Assembly (NCBI GenBank): GCA_013003075.1 | Contig: JABDLJ010000004.1 | Coordinates: 159,046-223,045 of the forward strand | Source of the DNA: Paracoccaceae bacterium | GTDB lineage: Bacteria; Pseudomonadota; Alphaproteobacteria; Rhodobacterales; Rhodobacteraceae | Reading direction: 5' to 3' | DNA: 64,000 bases | Part shown: positions 35,304 to 44,077 of the stretch, piece after piece | How positions within the stretch are numbered: the stretch's first letter is position 1 | Layout of the letters: every line of letters begins with the position of its first letter | Notes under the pieces: generated by a model | Told to the model about the DNA's origin: nothing | What the model saw: only the letters and a program-made list of their open reading frames with translations | The model's database searches: none | Translations under genes and position numbers: made by a program

Positions 35304-35482
35304 CTGATGTCCCCATCCTGCGATAGCGAACCGGCCCAGATCCAGGGGGACGGGCACCTTGGGCCTTCGAATTCGGCAGGCAGCGCCAGCCGGTGATCTC
35401 ACGGACGCACCTTGCCGATGACCAGCATCGAAATATGCCGAATTCGTCTGTATGATTTCGCCAGGGGAAGAAGAACGAGCGA

Positions 35483-36625
35483 ATGGGACGGGCTATGGGG
35501 CAAGACATTCAGGTCGAGTTCGACCGCGCAGCGGATGGCACAGGGGATGTCTTGCGCCTTGTGGGCAGGCTGACCGTAAACACCGTGACCGAGGTGCACG
35601 CGAAACTTCAGGGAATTGAGTTGCATCATCCCCTGGTCGTCGACGTTGGTGAGGTAAGCCGCATGGACACCGCCGGCGCGTGGCTGTTGTCCGATCTCGA
35701 AGCGAGACTGGCCGCCACCGGCAGAACGATCGAGGTCCGGAACACCAGCCCCGAGAGCACCCTCGTTTTGGACAGCGTGCGCCGCGCCATGCCCAAGAAG
35801 GAGGAACCGGTTCCGGGACCCAGGGGATTTTTCGCGCTGCTCGAAGCCACGGGTCAGGCTGTGGTGGCCGGGACCGGGTTCCTGCTTGAGCTGACCGGCT
35901 ATCTTGGTCTCTTTTTCGCGCGTCTCGGCCGTGTGATGCGGCATCCCACAGAGCTCCGTCTGACCGCACTTGTCGCACATGCCGAGGATGTCGGGTTTCG
36001 CGCCGTGCCCATAGTCGCCCTCATGGCCTTCCTGATCGGTGTCGTTCTCGCCTTTCAGGGCTCTGCCCAGCTCAGGCAGTTCGGGGCGGAAGTCTTCGTT
36101 GTCGACCTGATCGCGATCTCGGTCCTGCGTGAACTCGGGATTCTTTTGACCGCGATCATCGTTGCCGGTCGCACTGCCTCGGCTTTCACGGCGGCGATCG
36201 GCTCGATGAAGATGCGCGAGGAGATTGACGCGATGCGCACGCTTGGCCTCGACCCTGCGACCGTTCTTTTCCTGCCGCGCATTCTGGCGCTTCTCCTGAT
36301 GTTGCCGATCCTCGGGCTGATCGCCAATATCATGGGTCTTTTCGGCGGGGCGCTGATGGCTTGGATCGATCTTGGGATCTCGCCGTCTATGTTCCGCGCG
36401 CGCCTGATCGAGGGTACCGATGCCGCCCATGTCTTCGTCGGGCTGGTCAAGGCCCCGGTCTTCGCGCTGATCATCGGCGTGGTCGGCTGTCACGCAGGAA
36501 TGCAGGTGAAGGGCAATGCCGAGTCACTCGGGCGGATGACCTCGAACGCGGTCGTAACCGCGATCTTCGCGGTGATTGTGGCAGATGCACTCTTCTCGAT
36601 ATTCTTCGCTCAGGTCGGTCTATGA
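35483..36625 (+). CDS. mlaE: Mla-type ABC transporter permease with N-terminal STAS domain (MlaE)
   Basis: Permease of the MCE/Mla phospholipid transporter. The 380 residues comprise an N-terminal STAS-like domain (about 10-100, V-V-D-V-G-E-V-S-R-M-D-T-A-G-A-W), which in E. coli is the separate MlaB, fused to the MlaE membrane domain (about 110-380; G-R-T-A-S-A-F-T-A-A-I-G-S-M and M-R-T-L-G-L-D-P are family hallmarks). It overlaps mlaF by 4 bp. A second ATG four codons downstream is possible. Confidence 0.93.
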   Translation: MGRAMGQDIQVEFDRAADGTGDVLRLVGRLTVNTVTEVHAKLQGIELHHPLVVDVGEVSRMDTAGAWLLSDLEARLAATGRTIEVRNTSPESTLVLDSVRRAMPKKEEPVPGPRGFFALLEATGQAVVAGTGFLLELTGYLGLFFARLGRVMRHPTELRLTALVAHAEDVGFRAVPIVALMAFLIGVVLAFQGSAQLRQFGAEVFVVDLIAISVLRELGILLTAIIVAGRTASAFTAAIGSMKMREEIDAMRTLGLDPATVLFLPRILALLLMLPILGLIANIMGLFGGALMAWIDLGISPSMFRARLIEGTDAAHVFVGLVKAPVFALIIGVVGCHAGMQVKGNAESLGRMTSNAVVTAIFAVIVADALFSIFFAQVGL

Positions 36626-37428
36626 ACCAAAACGCCCAAGCCGAACCGGTGATCCGCGTGCGCGGACTGAAGAACCAATTCGGGTCCCATGTGGTCCATC
36701 AAGACCTTGATCTGGACGTGTATCGGGGCGAGATCCTCGGCGTGGTGGGCGGCTCGGGCACTGGAAAATCCGTGCTTCTGCGTTCGATCACCGGCCTCCA
36801 GCAGCCGGCGGCCGGCTCGATCGAGGTTCTTGGCGTGGATGTTCTGTCCAGGGATGAAGCGGCGCGCGAAACACTGGACGACCGCTGGGGCGTGATGTTT
36901 CAGGACGGGGCGCTGTTCTCTTCCCTTACGGTGCGCGAAAACGTCGAGATCCCGATGCGGTCCATTCCCGGTCTGTCACCCACCATCCGGCGCGATTTGG
37001 CGGATCTGAAGATCTCGATGGTTGGCCTGCCGTATCTCGCCGGAGACAAATACCCTGCGGAGCTGTCAGGCGGGATGCGGAAACGGGCGGGCCTTGCCAG
37101 GGCGCTTGCGCTCGATCCCGAGATCGTGTTCCTCGACGAACCGACCGCCGGTCTCGACCCGATCGGTGCTGCCGCCTTCGACACGCTTATCGGAAACCTC
37201 AGCCGGTCCTTGGGGCTTACCGTCTTCCTTGTGACGCACGATCTCGACACGCTTCACGCGATCTGTGACCGTATTTCGGTACTGGCCGAGCGAAAAGTCC
37301 TCGTCGCAGGGAGCCTTGAGGATATGCTCAAGGTCGATCATCCTTGGGTTCGGGAATATTTTCATGGCCCGCGCGCCCGCGCGGCATTTGATGGACCGAC
37401 GTCCGACACAGCCTCCGGAGAAGAATGA
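36622..37428 (+). CDS. mlaF: Mla-type ABC transporter ATP-binding protein (MlaF)
   Basis: Cytoplasmic ATPase of 268 residues (M-N-Q-N-A-Q-A-E-P). It has Walker A G-G-S-G-T-G-K-S, signature L-S-G-G-M, Walker B I-V-F-L-D-E-P-T-A-G-L-D-P, switch His in V-T-H-D-L-D-T, and the MlaF-type C-terminal hook W-V-R-E-Y-F-H-G-P. It drives lipid movement with MlaE. The ATG at the mlaE stop was preferred over a longer frame inside mlaE. Confidence 0.94.
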   Translation: MNQNAQAEPVIRVRGLKNQFGSHVVHQDLDLDVYRGEILGVVGGSGTGKSVLLRSITGLQQPAAGSIEVLGVDVLSRDEAARETLDDRWGVMFQDGALFSSLTVRENVEIPMRSIPGLSPTIRRDLADLKISMVGLPYLAGDKYPAELSGGMRKRAGLARALALDPEIVFLDEPTAGLDPIGAAAFDTLIGNLSRSLGLTVFLVTHDLDTLHAICDRISVLAERKVLVAGSLEDMLKVDHPWVREYFHGPRARAAFDGPTSDTASGEE

Positions 37429-39170
37429 CAATGGAGACGCGTGCCAACTACATCCTGATCGGTGCCTTCGCGCTGGCCGGATTTCTGGGAATCCTCGGCT
37501 TCTTCCTGTGGTTCGCCAACATCCAGCTCGATCGCCAGTTCGCGTATTATGACATCGACTTCCCAACGGTTTCCGGCCTCAGTGATGCATCCGACGTCCG
37601 TTTCTCGGGTCTTCCGGTCGGGCAGGTGGTCGATGTGCGGCTGTCGCCGAAAGGCGACGGGACCGTGCGGGTCAGGGTCGAGATCGGTTCCGCGACGCCG
37701 GTCCGCACCGACAGCGTCGCCACGATCGAGGCGCAGGGCGTCACCGGCGTTTCCTATGTCGGCATCTCGGCTGGCACGCCGACCTCCGCGCTTCTGTCCG
37801 CAGCATCGCCGGCCGACGTTCCAATGATAGATCCCGGACAATCCGTCCTGCAGTCGTTGTCACAAGACGCACCCGAGATCCTGGCCGAAACCCTGGAGGT
37901 CGTACGGGAATTGCGCCGGTTGATTGGCGGCGAGAACCAGCAAAGAGCCCAGACCATCCTCCAGAACGTCGAAAAGTCGTCGGCGTCCTTCGCGCGGGCA
38001 CTTGAGGATTTCTCGGCCATCAGCGGGACGGTTTCGAACTTTGCCCGCGAGATCGACCGCTTCAACGATACACTTGATGCGCTCACTACGGATGCCTCGG
38101 GCGCTTTGAACGCGGTTCAAACCACGCTGGCCTCGATCAACGAGTTGTCGACCGACGCACAGCGTGTTCTGGCAGAGGGGTCCGACACTCTTATCCAGGC
38201 CGAAACCACCATCGCGGCGGCCGAGCGATACATCACAGAAGAACTCGGGCCCGCGACCGCGCAACTCAATCGCTCTGTGGCCAGCATCGAGACACGCTTT
38301 GCGGCTTTGAGCGACAGCGCCAGCAGTCTGATGACGACCTATTCCAAGACCGGGGAGACGGCCACGGAACGCCTGACCGAAGCGAAAGAAACACTTGCGG
38401 CGACGGATGCGCTGATTGCGAGACTCGATGAAACGCTTGGCAGCGTGGACGCAGCAGCGCGGAGCCTGGACAGCTTGATCGCCGAGGGCGCCGGGCCGCT
38501 GATCGCCGAGCTGCGTGTCGCCACCTCCGAGGCGACCTCGGTGATCAAACTGATCAGTGATACGGCCCAGACCGACCTGCCGGCCATCCTGAGTGACATA
38601 CGTGCAGCGACAGAGACCACCACAGGCGTTGTCACGACGGTCGGCGAGGATCTGTCTTCGGCTTCCGGTCAGCTTGATGACCTTGCACGAAGCGCAGGCG
38701 AGACCCTCGAAGGTGCGCGCATCACCTTCGCGAACGCCAACGAGACGCTAGCTGCAATCAACGCCGCGCTTAAGACAGGTGACCGCGCACTCATTGCGGC
38801 CGAGAAGGCGTTTGAAGGCGCCGATCGCGTGATGAACGAAGATATGACCAAAATTACGGAAAGCTTGCGCTCCACTCTCGCAGAGCTTGAAGCGACAGTC
38901 GGCAAGGTCGCCGACGAAATCCCCGGCGTGGCGGAAGACTTGCGCACGGCGAGCCGCTCGGCCGAGTCGGCCTTTTCCCAGATCGAAGGCGCGGTCGACC
39001 AGAGCGCCCCGGCGTTCCGGGACTTCGCGACAACTGCCCTGCCGCAGTACGGCCGCCTTGCCGCCGAGACCCGAGCGCTGATCGACAATCTCGACGCGCT
39101 GGTCGAGCAGATACGCCGCGACCCCAGCCGCTTCTTCCTCGACCCACGTGCCCCGGAGTACAGACGATGA
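37425..39170 (+). CDS. MCE (MlaD-like) protein with long helical tail
   Basis: A 581-residue periplasmic lipid-binding subunit: one N-terminal anchor helix (about 9-30), one MCE domain (about 38-118; V-S-G-L-S-D-A-S-D-V-R-F-S-G-L-P-V-G), then about 420 residues of alanine/threonine/glutamate-rich heptad-like helix without Pro or Cys clusters. That is about three times longer than E. coli MlaD (183 aa) and like alphaproteobacterial and PqiB/Mce-type proteins, where the helical part forms a tube or needle across the periplasm. Confidence 0.9.
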   Translation: MTMETRANYILIGAFALAGFLGILGFFLWFANIQLDRQFAYYDIDFPTVSGLSDASDVRFSGLPVGQVVDVRLSPKGDGTVRVRVEIGSATPVRTDSVATIEAQGVTGVSYVGISAGTPTSALLSAASPADVPMIDPGQSVLQSLSQDAPEILAETLEVVRELRRLIGGENQQRAQTILQNVEKSSASFARALEDFSAISGTVSNFAREIDRFNDTLDALTTDASGALNAVQTTLASINELSTDAQRVLAEGSDTLIQAETTIAAAERYITEELGPATAQLNRSVASIETRFAALSDSASSLMTTYSKTGETATERLTEAKETLAATDALIARLDETLGSVDAAARSLDSLIAEGAGPLIAELRVATSEATSVIKLISDTAQTDLPAILSDIRAATETTTGVVTTVGEDLSSASGQLDDLARSAGETLEGARITFANANETLAAINAALKTGDRALIAAEKAFEGADRVMNEDMTKITESLRSTLAELEATVGKVADEIPGVAEDLRTASRSAESAFSQIEGAVDQSAPAFRDFATTALPQYGRLAAETRALIDNLDALVEQIRRDPSRFFLDPRAPEYRR

Positions 39171-39781
39171 TTGCAACGATGCGCCTGTCCATCCTCCTGC
39201 TGACACTGCTCTTGCCGGGCTGTTCGGCGATCTCGGCCTTGGGCCAGGCCTCCCAGCCGCTTGAGATATACGAACTTCAGACGCCCGCCGTCCAGCAGGC
39301 CGCATCGCGGCGAAATATCGAGCTTGTCGTAGAAGAGCCTTCAGCAAGCGGCGCCCTGGCGATCGAGCGCGTCATGATCCGGCCTGCACCCTTTCAGGCG
39401 CAATACCTGCCCGGCGTGCGGTGGGCAGATACCGCACCGGTGATGCTTCAGACCCTGATGGTGCGAAGTCTGACGGAAACCGGCGCGCTCGGCTCGGTCG
39501 GTCGTCGACCTGTCGGAACCGCAGGCGACTATGCCATCCTAAGCGAACTGACTGACTTCCAGGCTGAATTGGCTGACCAAAGGGGCGGCGCCGTTATCCG
39601 GGTCCGCCTGATCCTGCGTATTGTCCGGGAACGGGATGCCCGGGTCGTCGCAACCCGAACCTTTTCGGTGACCGAGGGTGCGGCATCGACAGATACGGAC
39701 GCCATCGTGGCCGCATTCGATCTTGCGACCTCGCGGCTTCTGTCTGACGCTGTATCCTGGATCATCCCACGCGTCCGGTGA
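39167..39781 (+). CDS. ABC transport auxiliary lipoprotein (PqiC-like)
   Basis: A 204-residue lipoprotein with lipobox L-L-P-G-C (Cys at 19), then the ABC_trans_aux domain (Y-E-L-Q-T-P early; R-V-M-I-R-P-A-P-F and Y-L-P-G-V-R-W-A-D in the middle; T-R-T-F-S-V-T-E-G near the end). In PqiABC the equivalent outer-membrane lipoprotein receives the MCE tube. Its presence here, instead of MlaC/MlaA, makes this operon Pqi/Mce-like in its periplasmic half and Mla-like in its membrane half. Confidence 0.85.
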   Translation: MIATMRLSILLLTLLLPGCSAISALGQASQPLEIYELQTPAVQQAASRRNIELVVEEPSASGALAIERVMIRPAPFQAQYLPGVRWADTAPVMLQTLMVRSLTETGALGSVGRRPVGTAGDYAILSELTDFQAELADQRGGAVIRVRLILRIVRERDARVVATRTFSVTEGAASTDTDAIVAAFDLATSRLLSDAVSWIIPRVR

Positions 39782-40029
39782 CGGCTGCCGCCATACCGCC
39801 ATGTTGCCTGCGCCAGCGCAAGCAGGCCGGCCGGGCCATCGGCACTTCGCGGATCGCATCCATGCGCTGCATCCCCTGACCGACGAGCACCTCGACCCGT
39901 TGCAGCTTCCGAACCCGTTGCCCTGGCTTGTGCCGCCTGTTCGCGCCTCTTCGTCCGGCGTTTCCCAAACATGACGCTGGACCAATTCAGACGGGGCATT
40001 CCGCCTGCGTTCTATGCTAAACTCTTTGA

Positions 40030-41340
40030 ATGACAAGCGAACGGAAAGATCTTACGCGCCTTCCCAACAGCGGACGGCTCTCCTCGACGGTGAATTACGT
40101 GCTCTTCACGTTGCGTCGTTTCTACGAGGACGGGATGATGCAGTCGGTCGGTGCGCTGACCTATTCGACGCTGCTGGCTTTGGTCCCACTTCTGGTCATA
40201 GCCTTCGCGATTTTCTCTGCCTTCCCCGCATTCGACACGGTGCAGGACCGGCTGCAAGCGCTGGTCTATGAAAACATCCTGCCCGAAACCGGTAGGGATC
40301 TGCAGGTCTATCTTGACCGCTTTACTTCGAACGCAAGCGAATTGACGGCGGTCGGTGTGGTGGCCCTGATCATTTCGGCGATACTTCTTTTGTCCACCAT
40401 CGAGGCCACGTTGAACCGGATCTGGCGGGTCGAACGCCAGCGCCCGCTGCTGACCAGGCTGCTGGTGTTCTGGACCTTGCTGACGCTGGGCCCGCTGCTG
40501 CTCGGAGCAAGCTTCACCGCATCGAGCGATTCCCTGGTTTGGCTAGAGCAGTGGACCGGTGAGGCTACCGGGGGCGCCGCGTTCCCCCGTTGGTTGCGAA
40601 TGGTCTTCGCCGCAGCAGTCCAGGCCGCCGTCTTCACCAGTATCTTCAGACTGGTGCCGGCCCGTCCAGTCAGATTGCTGGATGCCGCCATCGGCGGCGC
40701 CATCGGCGGGATCGGATTCGAGCTGTTGAAATGGGGCTTTCAGGCCGTCATGGCAAGTGGCTCCACATACTCGACGATCTATGGCGCGGTGGCGGCGGTG
40801 CCGATCTTTCTTGTTTGGATCTACGCGTGCTGGACGGTCATCATCCTGGGTGCCGTGTTCGCCGCTTCGCTTTCCGATTGGCGGCGCGACCGCAAGATCG
40901 TGCACAGCGAGAACATCGGCCCGTCCCACTGCCTGGCCGCCGCTGTCTCGGTGCTGGCGATGCTGGCCCGGCAGGCACGCCAGGGCGGTGGCCCGGTGGA
41001 TCACGAACGGTTGGCCGAGTTGATCCCGCTCAGTGTGAGAGACAGACTCACAGAGCACCTACACAGACACGGATACATCGTCGAGACAACGCAAGGAAAG
41101 ATCGCATTGGCCCGCGACCTTGGGCAAACCACGCTGGCCGATCTGGCGCGCGATCTGGATCTGGCGCTCGGCACGAGCGGGGACGCGCCGCTGGTTCCCG
41201 GCGCACTGGCGCGGCATTTGGCCCGTCTATCGCAGGCCGAGGACGACATCCTCGGGCGCCCCTTGGCCGAACTCACGTCCGAGCCGGCTGAAGCTGATCG
41301 GGCAGCGGCGACCGCCGTCAAATTGTCTCCGACGGCCTAG
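40030..41340 (+). CDS. YihY/virulence factor BrkB family membrane protein
   Basis: A 436-residue protein. The YihY domain (about 25-285) has six helices and the family motif Q-S-V-G-A-L-T-Y-S-T-L-L-A-L-V-P-L near helix 1, with I-W-R-V-E-R-Q-R-P and Y-G-A-V-A-A-V-P-I-F-L-V-W-I-Y later. The 150-residue soluble C-terminal part looks like a winged-helix regulatory tail, common in longer family members. The family was once annotated RNase BN but is not a nuclease; it may be a transporter. No Shine-Dalgarno is evident before the ATG. Confidence 0.88.
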   Translation: MTSERKDLTRLPNSGRLSSTVNYVLFTLRRFYEDGMMQSVGALTYSTLLALVPLLVIAFAIFSAFPAFDTVQDRLQALVYENILPETGRDLQVYLDRFTSNASELTAVGVVALIISAILLLSTIEATLNRIWRVERQRPLLTRLLVFWTLLTLGPLLLGASFTASSDSLVWLEQWTGEATGGAAFPRWLRMVFAAAVQAAVFTSIFRLVPARPVRLLDAAIGGAIGGIGFELLKWGFQAVMASGSTYSTIYGAVAAVPIFLVWIYACWTVIILGAVFAASLSDWRRDRKIVHSENIGPSHCLAAAVSVLAMLARQARQGGGPVDHERLAELIPLSVRDRLTEHLHRHGYIVETTQGKIALARDLGQTTLADLARDLDLALGTSGDAPLVPGALARHLARLSQAEDDILGRPLAELTSEPAEADRAAATAVKLSPTA

Positions 41341-42045
41341 CCATAAGACGAAGAGGCATGCCGCTTGCCGCCCACAACCGATGCCGCGCATCGACCCTCT
41401 TTCGGCCAAAGACGCGAATTCGATACTCATTGGAACTGGCGCAACGGGCTCTGCACCGAATTGCCCAGAAATGACAGGAACACGCGCCCCCATAGAAGGA
41501 CGGCCGGATGCTTGCGGCAAGTGCGACGCCGACGTTGCTCGGCCAGCATACTCAAAGGCACATTCGCTTGGCGAAGATGCGGGCATTCCTGGCCTGACCG
41601 TCGCTTGGGAAGAGACCGGAACTTCGACGCGACATGTGCAAAGGAGTGCGTTGCAAATACCCGCTCTATCTTGTGGCAAGCCTATGCTGAAAACGCTGCG
41701 CATTCTGCAAACGTTCTTTCCTTCGGGCCTGTCCCGGTCGTCCGGCATCAAGGCCAAATGTGACGGCGATACGGTGCCTTGCCCCTCGATCATCCGTCGC
41801 CCGGCATTCGAGATCCAAAGCCCGCCATGGCTTGCGTCCGGTTCCTGACGGTTTCGATCGGGCTTGGGACGCTAGCGGACCGCCAGGCGGGATACTGTGC
41901 TCCTTCGCTGCACGCGCATGGCGTGCGGCAATTGAGATCAAATTCCGGCACTGGGGTTCGTGCTGTCCCCCGGGCCAAGTTGCGGCCCGGCCGTTTTCGG
42001 ACCAAGGTCGGTATAGAAGTGATGGTCAGGTGGTATAATGCGTTG
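41341..42045. other. Intergenic, no gene seen
   Basis: A 705-bp spacer. Frames on both strands lack ribosome binding sites and recognisable domains, and base composition is closer to neutral than in neighbouring genes, so it may be decayed sequence. The last 15 bp contain a strong extended -10 promoter element, annotated next. Confidence 0.35.
42031..42039 (+). promoter_or_regulatory. Extended -10 promoter abutting the kinase start
   Basis: TGGTATAAT matches the extended -10 consensus (TG-n-TATAAT) exactly. A start of transcription 7 nt after TATAAT would fall on the A of the ATG at 42046, which suggests a leaderless mRNA. No good -35 hexamer lies at 16-18 bp, as is usual for extended -10 promoters. 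Confidence 0.6.
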
Positions 42046-43440
42046 ATGAGTTCACTTACCGAACCCTTGTATTGGCGCCGACTGACGCTTCCCGGGCAGT
42101 TCTTGCTTGCGGGCGCCGTTGTGATGGTCCTGGCGATGTTTGTCGTCGGAACCTGGGTTTCACGAACAATTGAGGCCGCAGTTGTCGAAAACTCCGCCAC
42201 ATCTGCGGCTTTGTTCATGGAGAGTTTCATTTCTCCTCTCGGACAGGAGCTTGCCGAGACAGACACGCTTTCACCGCCTGCGCGACAAGCACTGGCGGAG
42301 ATCTTCCAGGGAACAGCCTTGGGCGAGCGTGTCGTTTCCTACAAGATCTGGATGCCCGATGGGCTTGTTGTGCATGCGTCCGACAAGGGTTTGATCGGCA
42401 CAACCTTTGAGCCTTCTGAAAACCTGCGCAGCGCCTGGAACGGACAGATCGCGTCCTCGTTTGAAGATCTCAACGATCTGGAGGACGAGGCCGAGGCCGC
42501 TTTGGGCATACCTCTTCTGGAGGTCTACAGCCCAATCCATCAGATCTGGACCGGCGAAATCATCGCGGTTGCAGAATTCTACGAGCGGGCGGACGGGCTG
42601 GCGGCAGAACTGCACAGCGCGCGGCTCACCAGTTGGCTTGTCGTTGGCGGCGCGTTCCTGGCAAGCGGTTTGCTGGTGTTCGGAATTGTGCAGGCCGGCG
42701 GGCGCACGATACGTCAGCAGCGCGAGGCCCTCGAACAACAGCTTGCGCAAACCGAAAAAGTCTCGCGGCAAAACGTGGAACTCAGAGAACGCGCGGTGCA
42801 GGCATCTTCCCGAGCCACAGCCCAGACAGAACGGGCAATCCGGCGCGTGGGTTTCGATCTTCACGATGGCCCCGCACAATATCTGGCATTGGCCGCGCTT
42901 CGCCTCGACAGTGTTCTGGACAAGGGCGATGCCGCCGACGTCACCAAGGTTCGAGGCTCGCTCAACAAGGCGCTTGAGGAGCTCAGGATCATCTCGCGCG
43001 GTCTGGCGCTGCCCGATCTGGACGAAACCGGTATCTTCGCGCTGGCAGAGCGCGCGGTGCAGGACCACAAGAAACAAACCGGGATGACGGTGCATCTTGT
43101 CCTTCCCGAGGGGCAGGAACCTGATCTTGGCTACACGCAGAAGCTGTGTGCGTTCCGCTTTCTGCAAGAGACGCTTTCGAACGCAAGCCGCCACGCAGAG
43201 GTCAATGAAGCGAGGGTGTCCGTCGCACATTCAGACAACTCCGTTCAGTTCCTTGTATCGGATCAGGGCAAGGGATTTGATCCGGCAACGACCCGGAAGG
43301 TTCGGGAAGATGGCGGTCAGGGTCTGTTTGGCCTTCTCGATCGGGCCGAAAGCATTGGCGGCGAGGTGTCTTTCAAGTCCAACAAGTCAACCGGCACGAC
43401 AATCATTCTGACGTTGCCCTACAAGGAAAAAAGAAAATGA
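42046..43440 (+). CDS. NarL-type (HisKA_3) sensor histidine kinase
   Basis: A 464-residue membrane kinase with helix 1 (about 15-38), an extracytoplasmic sensor (40-195) with no recognised fold, helix 2 (about 196-216), a coiled linker, HisKA_3 dimerisation domain with H273 in F-D-L-H-D-G-P-A-Q, and HATPase (E-T-L-S-N-A-S-R-H N-box, D-Q-G-K-G-F-D, G-L-F-G-L). The start was set by the promoter element immediately upstream; an ATG eight codons earlier lies inside or before the -10 element and is therefore unlikely. It is coupled to the regulator by a 4-bp overlap. Confidence 0.9.
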   Translation: MSSLTEPLYWRRLTLPGQFLLAGAVVMVLAMFVVGTWVSRTIEAAVVENSATSAALFMESFISPLGQELAETDTLSPPARQALAEIFQGTALGERVVSYKIWMPDGLVVHASDKGLIGTTFEPSENLRSAWNGQIASSFEDLNDLEDEAEAALGIPLLEVYSPIHQIWTGEIIAVAEFYERADGLAAELHSARLTSWLVVGGAFLASGLLVFGIVQAGGRTIRQQREALEQQLAQTEKVSRQNVELRERAVQASSRATAQTERAIRRVGFDLHDGPAQYLALAALRLDSVLDKGDAADVTKVRGSLNKALEELRIISRGLALPDLDETGIFALAERAVQDHKKQTGMTVHLVLPEGQEPDLGYTQKLCAFRFLQETLSNASRHAEVNEARVSVAHSDNSVQFLVSDQGKGFDPATTRKVREDGGQGLFGLLDRAESIGGEVSFKSNKSTGTTIILTLPYKEKRK

Positions 43441-44075
43441 CGATACGACTTGTGCTTGCCGACGATCATCCGATCTTTCGCGACGGACTGGTCAGCAGCA
43501 TCGAGGAAACCGGCGAGTTCAAGGTGGTCGGTATCGGTGGCACTGCAGATGAGGCCATCGCGCTGTCTGATCTCCACAAACCGGACATCGCGTTGCTGGA
43601 TCTTTCGATGCCGGGAAATGGGATCAATGCCGCCAGGCGGATCAGTAAAGCTGGAACGGCCAAAGGGATTGCGATGCTCACGGTCTCTGAAGACGATGCG
43701 GACGTGACCGCAGCCCTTGAAGCGGGGGCGACCGGCTATGTTCTGAAAGGTGTTTCGGCCGCCGAGTTGCGGGATATCCTTGGGCGTATCGCCAAGGGCG
43801 AGGCGCATGTGTCGCCGGGATTGGCCGCGCAGGTTCTGAAAATGATGCAGACCCGCCAGCATGTGGATCGCCGCCCGATCGACGATCTGACAAAGCGCGA
43901 AGAGGATATTCTGAAAGGAGTGGCTGCCGGGCTCAGCAATCGCGAAATCGGTGATCGGCTCAGTCTTCAGGAAAAGACGGTCAAACACTACATGACGATT
44001 ATTCTGAGCAAACTTCAGGCGCGCAACCGGGTCGAGGCCGCCGTGATCGCGAACGAGGCCTGGCGCGAGACGTAG
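43437..44075 (+). CDS. NarL/FixJ-type response regulator
   Basis: A 212-residue regulator. The receiver domain (acidic pair at 9-10, phospho-acceptor D55, L-K-G-V-S region with the conserved Lys) is followed by a LuxR-type helix-turn-helix (about 145-205: L-T-K-R-E-E-D-I-L-K-G-V-A-A-G-L-S-N-R-E-I and K-T-V-K-H-Y-M). It is paired with the upstream kinase. Its stop is only 2 bp from the stop of the convergent poly-Asp gene, so the two transcripts must overlap unless termination is inside coding DNA. Confidence 0.93.
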   Translation: MTIRLVLADDHPIFRDGLVSSIEETGEFKVVGIGGTADEAIALSDLHKPDIALLDLSMPGNGINAARRISKAGTAKGIAMLTVSEDDADVTAALEAGATGYVLKGVSAAELRDILGRIAKGEAHVSPGLAAQVLKMMQTRQHVDRRPIDDLTKREEDILKGVAAGLSNREIGDRLSLQEKTVKHYMTIILSKLQARNRVEAAVIANEAWRET

Positions 44076-44077
44076 TT

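Noticed and set aside
41365..41793. Frames of 130-190 codons on both strands between yihY-like and kinase genes
   Set aside because: No domain, no ribosome binding site and no hydrophobic or motif pattern; neither strand preferred.
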